In this document: positions 1-6,686 of the stretch, piece by piece
How positions within the stretch are numbered: the first letter of the stretch is position 1
Layout of the letters: every line of letters begins with the position of its first letter
Origin: Bacteroides sp. CAG:770
GTDB lineage: Bacteria; Bacteroidota; Bacteroidia; Bacteroidales; UBA932
NCBI GenBank assembly: GCA_000435075.1
Contig: FR890601.1
Location: 1-11,037 of the forward strand
DNA: 11,037 bases
Reading direction: 5' to 3'
Program-made: the position numbers and the translations under genes
The notes under the pieces: generated by a model
Told to the model about the DNA's origin: nothing
Database searches by the model: none
The model's input: the letters and a program-made list of their open reading frames with translations, nothing else

Positions 1-2
1 AA

Positions 3-80
3 GGTCGAAATTTTGCGCCTATCCATGCGGATAAACCTAATATCGACACGCAGGGAAGGGCCGAACTTTATTTGAAGTAA
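3..80 (+). CDS. C-terminal end of an unrecognised protein (partial)
   Basis: One frame is open from the left edge and ends in TAA at 78-80. Its 25 visible residues (GRNFAPIHADKPNID, then TQGRAELYLK) have a plausible composition. The other two + frames also stop within about 75 bases, so the support is only that this frame reads most like protein. I do not recognise the family. It could be the last codons of a gene on the same strand as the nucleotidase that follows, but the 282-bp gap argues against close coupling. Confidence 0.4.
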   Translation, partial: GRNFAPIHADKPNIDTQGRAELYLK

Positions 81-362
81 GTCTATTTATACTTGAAAAG
101 CGAGTTGGTTGTATGATTCTATACACGAATAGGTGGCAATATTGCCAGAATGTCCGTGCGATTATCTGGTTTGATGGAATTGTATTAACTTTACACGGGA
201 AAAGTTCAATCAGCATTGGCTTTACCTGATGAATAGAAGAGTAAACAAGAAACGGCTTCCGTATATAGGTCGAGCAGATGTTATCCATGAGCTAAAGGCA
301 CACTTCGGTACAAGTTGTGTTTTGTAAGTTCGAAACGTGAGAAGTTTATCCTATCATTTGAT
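81..362. other. Intergenic stretch without a convincing gene
   Basis: This 282-bp stretch is more AT-rich than the flanking genes. A minus-strand frame of 83 codons (37-288) crosses the end of the preceding gene, has low-complexity composition and resembles no family I know. On the + strand, frame 2 is open to 229 and frame 1 from 175 to 327. They overlap and could be remains of a frameshifted small gene, but neither is recognisable. A perfect palindrome lies at 134-147. No promoter matching the Bacteroidetes consensus was found just before the nucleotidase; the nearest look-alike, TATACTTG at 88-95, lacks a well-placed -33 TTG. Confidence 0.4.
134..147. repeat. Perfect 14-bp palindrome (possible operator)
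   Basis: TGGCAATATTGCCA reads the same on both strands with no spacer. It lies in the intergenic stretch about 215 bp upstream of the nucleotidase start. Gapless palindromes of this size are typical of sites for dimeric repressors, but nothing else here identifies a regulator. Confidence 0.35.
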
Positions 363-2108
363 ATGAACAATATATCGAAAATACTTGCTGCCACATCGGC
401 CGCAATCCTTTCGGCCGCATCGTGCGGCAACAGACCGACAGGCGAATTCCAGTTCGACCTGCTTACTACTAATGACGTGCATGGCGCGTGGTTCGACTCG
501 ACTTATGTGGATGGCCCCAGGCGTACGTCGCTGATGGCCGTGAATACTTATGTCAATGCTTATAGAGATTCTCTTGGCATTGACAATGTCATACTTGTCG
601 ATGCCGGCGACTGTCTGCAGGGCGACAATGCGCCTTACTATTATAATTATGTGGACACTGTTACACCGCACCTTTTTCCGCGCCTTGCGGCTTACATGAA
701 ATATGACGCTGTCTGTGTCGGAAATCATGACGTAGAGACAGGGCACAATGTCTATGACCGTGTTACAGCGGATTTGAAGGCCAATGGTATTCCATTTCTC
801 GCAGGCAATGCAGTCAAGCCTGATGGAAAGCCTTATTTCGACAGTGTCCGTATCCTGAAACGGCATGGAGTGAAGATAGCCATACTGGGATTTACCAATC
901 CGAACATGAAGGCCTGGCTGGATGAGAAACTCTGGACCGGAATGCAGTTTGAGTCTCTTATTCCATTGGTACAGAATGAGGTGGACCTGATTTCTGCCAA
1001 AGAGAAGCCTCAGGTTGTCATCGTGGCGATTCACTCAGGAACAGGGAAGGGCGACGGGACCATTTATGAAAGTCAGGGGCTTGACCTTCTGAAATCTCTC
1101 AGAGGAGTCGATTTCGTAGTTTGCTCACATGACCATTCTGCCGTTGTCGTAGAGCAGGACAGCATCTGTCTTATCAATTCCGGCAGCCGTGCGCAGAACA
1201 TCGGGCATGGCCGCATACGTCTGGCATTGAAAGACGGTAAAGTTTTGGCAAAATCCGTGAACGCCGATCTCATAAAGGTCAATGCCGACAGGGTTGATCC
1301 AAAGATGGAGGCCGCCTTCCATTCAGATTACGAGGCTGTCAAGAGGTTTACACTCAGGGAAGTGGGCGACCTTGACATTGACCTTAGAACCCGCGATTCT
1401 TATGCCGGCATGTGTCCGTATATGAATCTCATCCATACACTGAGCCTTTCGGCGAAGTCGGCTCAGGTTTCTTTCGCAGCACCATTGACCTTCAATAAGG
1501 ATATCAAATCAGGAAGGCTTATCTACAATGATTTGTTCAGTATCTATCCGTATGAGAACCAGTTGTTTGTGGTCAGGCTTACCGGTGATGAAATCCGCAA
1601 ATGCCTGGAGTATTCCTATGACTCGTGGATTAATACTTATGTTCCGGGCGGCCGTGTTCTGAAGATTGCAGAGGGGGAGGACCAGCGTACCGGACAGAAG
1701 AACTGGCATTTCATAAACAGGCCATATAATTTCGACTCTGCTGGCGGACTTGTCTATACAGTAGATGTAACCAGGCCTTACGGAAGCCGTGTCAGCATAA
1801 CCACCTTGGCTGACGGGACTCCGTTCTCATCGGATGCCTGGTACAATGTGGCCATGACATCTTATCGTGCTGCCGGAGGCGGTTATATCCTATCCAAGGG
1901 CGCCGGCATTGACACGGACAATATGGAAGACCGTATCGTGGCGCGTCATGATGACATACGCAACATCCTCTACGATTATATTCAGAAGTCCAATGGCATC
2001 CATACGGCTGAAATCAATGATATTCAGCGCATCGGACATTGGGAATTTGTTCCGGCTTCTGCCGCGCAGGCTATAGACAAGGACATGATTCTGCTGTTCG
2101 GCGAATAA
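363..2108 (+). CDS. Lipoprotein 5'-nucleotidase / UDP-sugar hydrolase family metallophosphatase
   Basis: A 581-aa enzyme of the UshA/5'-nucleotidase family. These use two metal ions to hydrolyse nucleotides or nucleotide sugars outside the inner membrane. The N-terminal metallophosphatase domain shows the family motifs in order: NDVHG (D38, H40), AGD (D83), GNHD (N121, H122), H224 and SHDH (H256, H258), so all expected metal-ligand positions appear present. The C-terminal half is the substrate-binding domain, with YENQLFVVRLTGDEI and the YNVAMTSYRAAGGGY segment. The start is the ATG at 363. Initiation there gives a short hydrophobic leader ending in AASC with Cys21, a loose lipobox of the sort tolerated in Bacteroidetes, so a surface or periplasmic lipoprotein is likely. 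The frame stays open upstream to a TTG at 315, but that start would bury the signal peptide. Family assignment is firm; the exact substrate is not determined. It is convergent with dsbD. Confidence 0.93.
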   Translation: MNNISKILAATSAAILSAASCGNRPTGEFQFDLLTTNDVHGAWFDSTYVDGPRRTSLMAVNTYVNAYRDSLGIDNVILVDAGDCLQGDNAPYYYNYVDTVTPHLFPRLAAYMKYDAVCVGNHDVETGHNVYDRVTADLKANGIPFLAGNAVKPDGKPYFDSVRILKRHGVKIAILGFTNPNMKAWLDEKLWTGMQFESLIPLVQNEVDLISAKEKPQVVIVAIHSGTGKGDGTIYESQGLDLLKSLRGVDFVVCSHDHSAVVVEQDSICLINSGSRAQNIGHGRIRLALKDGKVLAKSVNADLIKVNADRVDPKMEAAFHSDYEAVKRFTLREVGDLDIDLRTRDSYAGMCPYMNLIHTLSLSAKSAQVSFAAPLTFNKDIKSGRLIYNDLFSIYPYENQLFVVRLTGDEIRKCLEYSYDSWINTYVPGGRVLKIAEGEDQRTGQKNWHFINRPYNFDSAGGLVYTVDVTRPYGSRVSITTLADGTPFSSDAWYNVAMTSYRAAGGGYILSKGAGIDTDNMEDRIVARHDDIRNILYDYIQKSNGIHTAEINDIQRIGHWEFVPASAAQAIDKDMILLFGE

Positions 2109-2134
2109 TCCATGAATGGTCTTGAATTAAATAA

Positions 2135-2180
2135 ACGACCACTGAAACTTGTGAGATTTCACGTCAGTTTCCGTGGTCGT
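2135..2180. terminator. Bidirectional terminator between convergent genes
   Basis: ACGACCAC (2135-2142) pairs with GTGGTCGT (2173-2180). After one mismatch, GAAAC pairs with GTTTC, and a small GTGA/TCAC hairpin caps the loop. On the minus strand the stem is followed by TTATTTAATT, on the + strand by CTTTAT. It sits between the stop codons of the nucleotidase and dsbD, where it can end transcription from both sides. Confidence 0.75.
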
Positions 2181-2199
2181 CTTTATGTGATATGATGAT

Positions 2200-4149
2200 T
2201 TATTTCAATCCGGAGTTGAGGAACTCTACGAAACCGTCGATGTCGAGGTTGTATCCTCTGACCGGTGTCAACTGGTTGCCTTCTGTGTCCAGAATTACAT
2301 AATTAGGCTGGGCACTAACCCCGAATCTCTCGCGGACATAGTAGGCATTGACCCTGCCCCTGTCCTTGAGAACTTTTCCTGTCTTTGTGGCAACCCATTC
2401 CGATTCAGGAAGTTTAGCCTTGTCGTCTGTATAGAAGACCACGATTACAAAATCATTTTTAAGCATCTGGAGAACTTTCGGGTCGCTCCATACTCTCTGC
2501 TCCATCTCGCGACAGTTCACGCAGGCGAGACCTGATATGTCGATGAACACAGGTTTTCCAGCCGCTTTGGCTGCTGCAAGTCCTTCATCTATTGAATAAT
2601 AGCCTGTCAGGCCGAGAGGTAGCTGGTGGAGACCTTCTGAAGACTTGACATCTGCATTGACATTGACAGTGGCAGCCGTCATCTGGCCGTCGGCTTTGCT
2701 CCAGATTACGAAATCTTGCGTTTCGATAGGCGGGAGATAGCCTGAGATAGCCTTGAGCGGTGCTCCGAACATTCCAGGAATCAGATAGACAACGAAAGTG
2801 AAGTCCACGATTACGAGGAAGAGCCTGAATATTCCGATGTGTTTTACCTCGCTGTCAGCTTCGAAACGGATTTTTCCGAGGAGATAGAGTCCGAGGAGTG
2901 TGAATACTACAATCCAGATGGCAAGGTAGATTTCTCTGTCGAGGAGACCCCAGTGATAGGTCTGGTCAGCTACGCTGAGGAACTTGAATCCGAGAGCCAC
3001 CTCTATGAATCCGAGGACAACCTTCACGGAACCGAGCCAGCTGCCGCTTCCGCTCTTGAGTTTCTTGAGCAGTGACGGGAACATCGCGAAGATTGTGAAA
3101 GGCAATGCGAATGCTACTGAGAATGCAAGCATTGTCACCATCGGAGTCCAGAACTCGCCCTGTGTGGATTTTATGAGTACGGAGCCGACAATCGGGCCGG
3201 TGCATGAGAATGATACCAGAACGAGTGTCAATGCCATGAAGAAGATTCCCGCAAGGCCGCCTTTGTCGGAGTTCTTGTCACTCTTGTTTACAAGTGAAGA
3301 CGGGAGAGTGATTTCGAATGCCCCGAAGAAAGATGCCGCGAAGACCATGAACACGATAAAGAAGATGACGTTCGGGAGCCAATGCGTTGCAAGCCAATTG
3401 AATATGTCTGCCGTTACGGTCTCGCCACCGAATAGATAGGTCAGTCCTATGATGATGGAAATAGGCAGGGTGTAGAGCAGGACGATGAAAAGACCGTACA
3501 TGAATGCCTTGAATCGGCCTGCTGCAGGCGACGACGAACCTTTCATGAAGAAAGAGATGGTCATCGGTACCATAGGGAAGACGCAAGGTGTCAGAAGCAT
3601 AGCAAATCCCCAGAGGATGGCCTCGAGAATGAGTCCCCAGATGGAGTTTCCTGCCTTCTGCTCTTCTTCGGTTCCGGTTACTGCCGGTGCAACTGCAACT
3701 GTCTCTGGTTTTTTCAACTTGATTTCGAAGTCCCAGTCTTCCGGGGCGCCGCAGTTGTGGTCTTTGCAACTCGATGTTGTGATAGTACCCTTAAGTACTT
3801 CAGCGTCAGCGGAAAGCATAAGTTTCTGGCCGATCTTGATGCGGTCGAAGAAAACCTCGTCTCCGTTGTAGTCTGACTTCGGAAGAAGTTCATACAGTCC
3901 GCCTTCAAGGGTGCAGCCTGTGAGATCCGTGAACTCAATCGTGGTAGGGGAGGCCTTGTGGTCAATGCCATAGGTGTGCCACCCTGAAGCGATGGTTCCG
4001 TCGAAGATGATTTCGGTAAGATTACCGTCATTCTTTCCCTGGGATACCTTCCAGGTCACTGTAGGCTCGAAATTTTGAGCCAGAACAGGCACTGCACTCA
4101 TGATGGATAGTGCAATGCCTGCAATGAATTTCAATGATTTCCTGATCAT
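2200..4149 (-). CDS. dsbD: Thiol:disulfide interchange protein DsbD (protein-disulfide reductase)
   Basis: A 649-aa protein that carries electrons from cytoplasmic thioredoxin across the inner membrane to periplasmic thiol proteins. All three DsbD modules are visible. A signal peptide (about 1-25, ending AVPVLAQ) is followed by the periplasmic alpha domain with a C128/C133 cysteine pair. A membrane core of about eight hydrophobic segments spans about 168-460, with the two conserved cysteines in LLTPCVFPMVP (C189) and SFSCTGP (C316). A C-terminal thioredoxin-like domain (about 515-649) has the redox motif C543-V-N-C546. E. coli DsbD is somewhat shorter (565 aa). The ATG at 4149 begins the signal peptide. 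The gene begins 41 bp after the rny stop on the same strand with no terminator visible between, so read-through from rny is plausible. All redox cysteines are intact. Confidence 0.96.
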   Translation of the reverse strand: MIRKSLKFIAGIALSIMSAVPVLAQNFEPTVTWKVSQGKNDGNLTEIIFDGTIASGWHTYGIDHKASPTTIEFTDLTGCTLEGGLYELLPKSDYNGDEVFFDRIKIGQKLMLSADAEVLKGTITTSSCKDHNCGAPEDWDFEIKLKKPETVAVAPAVTGTEEEQKAGNSIWGLILEAILWGFAMLLTPCVFPMVPMTISFFMKGSSSPAAGRFKAFMYGLFIVLLYTLPISIIIGLTYLFGGETVTADIFNWLATHWLPNVIFFIVFMVFAASFFGAFEITLPSSLVNKSDKNSDKGGLAGIFFMALTLVLVSFSCTGPIVGSVLIKSTQGEFWTPMVTMLAFSVAFALPFTIFAMFPSLLKKLKSGSGSWLGSVKVVLGFIEVALGFKFLSVADQTYHWGLLDREIYLAIWIVVFTLLGLYLLGKIRFEADSEVKHIGIFRLFLVIVDFTFVVYLIPGMFGAPLKAISGYLPPIETQDFVIWSKADGQMTAATVNVNADVKSSEGLHQLPLGLTGYYSIDEGLAAAKAAGKPVFIDISGLACVNCREMEQRVWSDPKVLQMLKNDFVIVVFYTDDKAKLPESEWVATKTGKVLKDRGRVNAYYVRERFGVSAQPNYVILDTEGNQLTPVRGYNLDIDGFVEFLNSGLK

Positions 4150-4190
4150 TTTTATTGAAGAGTTGTTATGTATGTTTTAAGCAAATTCCG

Positions 4191-5735
4191 CTATTTGGCG
4201 TAGGCGACAGATCTTGTCTCTCTGATAACGGTAATCTTCACCTGTCCAGGGTAGGTCATTTCGTTCTGAATCTTCAGCGCGATGTCTGCTGAAAGTTTTG
4301 CTGCCTGATCGTCGCTGACCTCTTCTGCGCCTACGATGACGCGGAGCTCACGACCTGCCTGGATGGCGTAACTCTTTGTTACACCAGGATATGCGGCTGC
4401 AAGGTCTTCCATACCCTTAAGTCTCTTGATATAGGACTCGATGACCTCACGACGTGCTCCAGGACGTGCTCCTGATATGGCGTCTCCGACCATTACGATA
4501 GGGGAGATAAGCGTAGTCATCTCGGTCTCCTCGTGGTGTGCGCCGATAGCGTTGCAGATTTCAGGTCTTTCCTTGTACTGCTCGGCGAGTTTCATACCGA
4601 GAAGTGCGTGTGGAAGCTCTGGATCGTCTTCAGAGACCTTACCTATATCATGGAGCAAGCCGGCTCTCTTGGCGACCTTAGGGTTGAGACCGAGTTCTGA
4701 AGCCATGATTGCGCAGATATTTGCAACCTCGCGTGAGTGCTGGAGAAGGTTCTGTCCGTAAGATGAACGGTATTTCATTCGGCCGATGAGTTTCACGAGC
4801 TCGATGTTCATGCCGTGGATTCCGAGGTCAATGCAAGTTCTCTTACCTGTCTCAAGTATTTCATCCTCAAGCTGTTTCTGAACCTTGGCAACGACTTCCT
4901 CGATTCTTGCAGGATGGATACGTCCGTCCACTACCAGCTGGTGGAGCGCAAGTCTTGCGACCTCTCTTCTGACAGGGTCGAATGCTGAGAGAAGGATTGC
5001 GTCCGGTGTATCATCGACTACGATTTCCACTCCTGTCGCAGCCTCCAGAGCCCTGATGTTACGTCCCTCACGTCCGATGATTCTCCCTTTGATTTCATCA
5101 TTCTCGATCGGGAATGTGGTAACTGCATTTTCAATGGCAGTTTCAGTTGCAGTCCTCTGTATTGTGGTGATTACGATTCGTTTGGCCTCTTTTGCGGCAT
5201 TCAGTCTGGCATCATCCATAGTGTCATTGATGTAAGCCTGAGCCTCGCTTCTCGCCTCGGCCTTCATGTTCTCCATGAGAAGGTTCTTTGCCTCGGTTGC
5301 GGTCATGCCGGCGATATTCTCTATCTGCTTGTTTGCCTCTACCCTGAGAGCCTCGTATTCCTCAGCTTTCCTGTCAAGGTTCTCTTTCTGAGCCTTCAGG
5401 GTCGCCTTTGTGTTGTCGAGGTCCTTCATCTTCCTCAGCAGATCGTTGTTCTGCTGATTCAGATTGTTCTCTTTTTGCTTGAGACGGTTCTCAGTGTCCT
5501 TGATCTGTGCGTTCTTCTCATTGACCATCTTTTCGTGCTCGCTCTTGAGCTGGAGGAACTTTTCCTTTGCCTGAAGGATCTTCTCCTTCTTTATGTTTTC
5601 GGCTTCCAGTTCGGCCTTCTCCAGGATGCTGTCCTTGCGTCCTTTCATAATCATTCTGTGAACCATTATGAAAACTGCAATTCCGAATGCAGCTGACAGT
5701 AAGGCTACTGCTATGAGTATCAAAATGTTGTTCAT
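4191..5735 (-). CDS. rny: Ribonuclease Y
   Basis: A 514-aa membrane-anchored endoribonuclease that initiates mRNA decay. Domain order is canonical and the length matches the family. An N-terminal transmembrane helix (about 3-25) is followed by a long charged coiled coil (about 35-205). The KH RNA-binding domain carries GRIIGREGRNIRALE at about 218-231. The HD phosphohydrolase domain has H333 (QHSREV), the HD pair H362-D363 (LLHDIGK), H400-H401 and D418 (VMVGDAISGARPGAR), as expected for a metal site. The C-terminus (YPGQVKITVIRET) is also typical. The start is the ATG at 5735, directly before the membrane helix. No consensus promoter was found just upstream, so it may be read from the zapA promoter or from an unrecognised one. 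dsbD follows after 41 bp. Confidence 0.97.
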   Translation of the reverse strand: MNNILILIAVALLSAAFGIAVFIMVHRMIMKGRKDSILEKAELEAENIKKEKILQAKEKFLQLKSEHEKMVNEKNAQIKDTENRLKQKENNLNQQNNDLLRKMKDLDNTKATLKAQKENLDRKAEEYEALRVEANKQIENIAGMTATEAKNLLMENMKAEARSEAQAYINDTMDDARLNAAKEAKRIVITTIQRTATETAIENAVTTFPIENDEIKGRIIGREGRNIRALEAATGVEIVVDDTPDAILLSAFDPVRREVARLALHQLVVDGRIHPARIEEVVAKVQKQLEDEILETGKRTCIDLGIHGMNIELVKLIGRMKYRSSYGQNLLQHSREVANICAIMASELGLNPKVAKRAGLLHDIGKVSEDDPELPHALLGMKLAEQYKERPEICNAIGAHHEETEMTTLISPIVMVGDAISGARPGARREVIESYIKRLKGMEDLAAAYPGVTKSYAIQAGRELRVIVGAEEVSDDQAAKLSADIALKIQNEMTYPGQVKITVIRETRSVAYAK

Positions 5736-5792
5736 ACGTGAATATATATTATAATTTTAAGTTTCAGTCCTGTTCATCGCGGACAACAGAAA

Positions 5793-5837
5793 ACCGGACA
5801 AGTCACTTCTGCTGTCTGTAGAAGCATCTTGTCCGGT
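5793..5837 (-). terminator. Strong stem-loop between the RNA gene and rny
   Basis: ACCGGACAAG pairs perfectly with CTTGTCCGGT over 10 bp. Inside, CTTCT pairs with AGAAG, giving a two-tier hairpin. On the minus strand it is followed by TTTTCTG, a weak U-tract, so it may terminate transcription from the zapA side. It could instead be a leader structure shaping rny expression, as it ends 57 bp before the rny start codon. Confidence 0.5.
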
Positions 5838-5852
5838 AAGTCATAAAAAAAA

Positions 5853-6006
5853 GCCGTCAGCATGTCCGTCAGAAAATCTTAAATGATAAGATTTGAGCTC
5901 CGTGCCGGTTCAGTAATCCTACGTCCTGCCGTAGCAGAATCCCCGTGAGGGTTATCTAGGCCCGCGCATCCCCGGCTCGAGAACACCCGGTTCCGTAGAA
6001 CGTGTT
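5853..6006 (-). ncRNA. ssrS: Structured RNA, candidate 6S RNA
   Basis: The gap between zapA and rny is too long (275 bp) and too structured for a simple spacer, and has no plausible ORF. On the minus strand it can fold as follows. A hairpin AACAC-GTTC(TACG)GAAC-GTGTT (5982-6006) is capped by a stable UACG tetraloop. A long-range pairing joins GCCGG and CCGGC (5972-5976 with 5904-5908) around a large internal region. A second UACG hairpin, CTGC(TACG)GCAG, lies at 5926-5937. An AT-rich hairpin (5874-5894) and a run of eight T (5852-5845) follow. Size, the closed-bubble layout and the position right after zapA fit 6S RNA, which mimics an open promoter and binds RNA polymerase; zapA-ssrS adjacency is well known in proteobacteria. 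The family call is inference; both ends are approximate. Confidence 0.55.
5874..5894 (-). terminator. AT-rich hairpin at the 3' side of the RNA region
   Basis: AAATCTTA and TAAGATTT form a perfect 8-bp stem with a 5-nt loop. On the minus strand TTCTG follows directly, and eight T lie about 20 bp further on. It could end or process the structured RNA, but the short U-tract makes a strong terminator doubtful. Confidence 0.4.
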
Positions 6007-6010
6007 GTTT

Positions 6011-6319
6011 TCAGCGAGTTATGGCTGGCGGCTGATTTTCAATGTTGTCAAGATAAGTATCTGTCTGTTTCTTAAGCATTTCCGTTTCCTTCTCCACTGC
6101 TTCCAGCCTCCTCGTAAGCGTAAGCCTTCCGATGCTCTCATTCAGCGCTACCAGAGAAATCAGCTCTGAGAGATCCTTTCCGGGGAACTTCTGCATATAT
6201 GTGCCCAGCATCTGGTTTACAGAAACCGCAGCCTGCCTGTAGATTTCTTCCTTTTCAGGAGACTCGGCTGTCAGCTCATATATCTTCCCGTTTATCCGAA
6301 TCGTAATCTTCTGCCCCAT
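6011..6319 (-). CDS. zapA: Cell division protein ZapA
   Basis: A 102-aa protein matching ZapA, which binds FtsZ and bundles protofilaments at the division site. The N-terminal part (MGQKITIRINGKIYELTAES) is the small FtsZ-binding head. EEIYRQAAVSVNQML leads into long helices, and ALNESIGRLTLTRRLEAVEKE begins the C-terminal coiled coil used for tetramer formation. I chose the ATG at 6319, which gives the family N-terminus. A longer frame reaches 6346 but would overlap the preceding gene and add nine unlike residues. The start is 2 nt after the stop of the coiled-coil gene, and a GGAG in the end of that gene may serve as ribosome binding site, suggesting coupled translation. Confidence 0.9.
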   Translation of the reverse strand: MGQKITIRINGKIYELTAESPEKEEIYRQAAVSVNQMLGTYMQKFPGKDLSELISLVALNESIGRLTLTRRLEAVEKETEMLKKQTDTYLDNIENQPPAITR

Positions 6320-6321
6320 AA

Positions 6322-6594
6322 CTATTTCTCCAATAAGGAGATACATCTGTCTATCTCCGTAATCATCTTATCTATCTTCTCCCGCGCATCATAGTTCGTT
6401 CCTGACGGTGCGGTGAAGGCTTCTGTAAGCTTAAGATTATCCACTTGTCTTTCCAGTTCCGCAATCTGCTTCTTGCATGAATCAATCGTCGCGTCCTTCT
6501 GTTCCAATTCGAGAACCAGCTTTTCATTCTGTTTCTTCTCGCTTTCGTACAGAGCAATCAACTTTTCGATATTATTTCTTATACCTTCCAGCAT
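6322..6594 (-). CDS. Small coiled-coil protein upstream of zapA
   Basis: A 90-aa, highly charged, almost wholly helical protein. Residues about 5-57 show heptad-like spacing (IEKLIALYESEKKQ, LVLELEQK, IAELERQVDNLKL). A short break with SGTNYDAR at about 64-71 follows, then a second helix ending ISLLEK. There is no signal peptide or membrane segment, so it should be cytosolic. It stands directly before zapA in a coupled pair. By position and shape it could be a division-site coiled-coil partner, in the manner of ZapB in enterobacteria. That is inference from context; I see no sequence motif proving it. The start ATG at 6594 lies about 24 nt after the predicted transcription start. Confidence 0.85.
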   Translation of the reverse strand: MLEGIRNNIEKLIALYESEKKQNEKLVLELEQKDATIDSCKKQIAELERQVDNLKLTEAFTAPSGTNYDAREKIDKMITEIDRCISLLEK

Positions 6595-6624
6595 GTCGAA
6601 CAGCGCATTTCAATCCATGTATCG

Positions 6625-6655
6625 CAAATTTACGTTTTTTGGGGCTCATTTCCAA
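6625..6655 (-). promoter_or_regulatory. Bacteroidetes-type promoter for the coiled-coil/zapA operon
   Basis: On the minus strand TTG (6655-6653) is followed by 20 bp and TAAATTTG (6632-6625). This fits the Bacteroidetes primary-sigma consensus of TTTG or TTG, 19-21 bp and TAnnTTTG, with a perfect -7 element. The predicted transcription start near 6618 leaves a leader of about 24 nt before the coiled-coil gene. It is the best candidate to drive zapA and possibly the RNA and rny beyond it. Confidence 0.75.
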
Positions 6656-6686
6656 TATTCGCCCAAAAAAATAATGCGTCTGATGC

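Noticed and set aside
37..288. Minus-strand ORF of 83 codons
   Set aside because: It overlaps the end of the + strand gene, has no recognisable motif and an unlikely composition, and its length is easily reached by chance in this region.
354..1034. Minus-strand ORF of 226 codons inside the nucleotidase
   Set aside because: It lies wholly antisense to a gene with clear metallophosphatase motifs and reads as non-protein-like, cysteine- and arginine-rich sequence; it is a shadow frame.
2984..3439. Plus-strand ORF of 151 codons within dsbD
   Set aside because: Antisense to a well-conserved membrane domain of DsbD; low-complexity composition and no family resemblance.
6320..6346. Upstream start for zapA giving nine more residues
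   Set aside because: It would overlap the end of the coiled-coil gene, and the added residues do not belong to the ZapA fold, which begins at MGQKITI.
6642..6664. GGGC/GCCC hairpin flanked by a T run and an A run, as terminator of the surface-protein gene
   Set aside because: On both strands the T run precedes the stem and A residues follow it, so there is no U-tract after the stem. The segment overlaps the promoter spacer instead.
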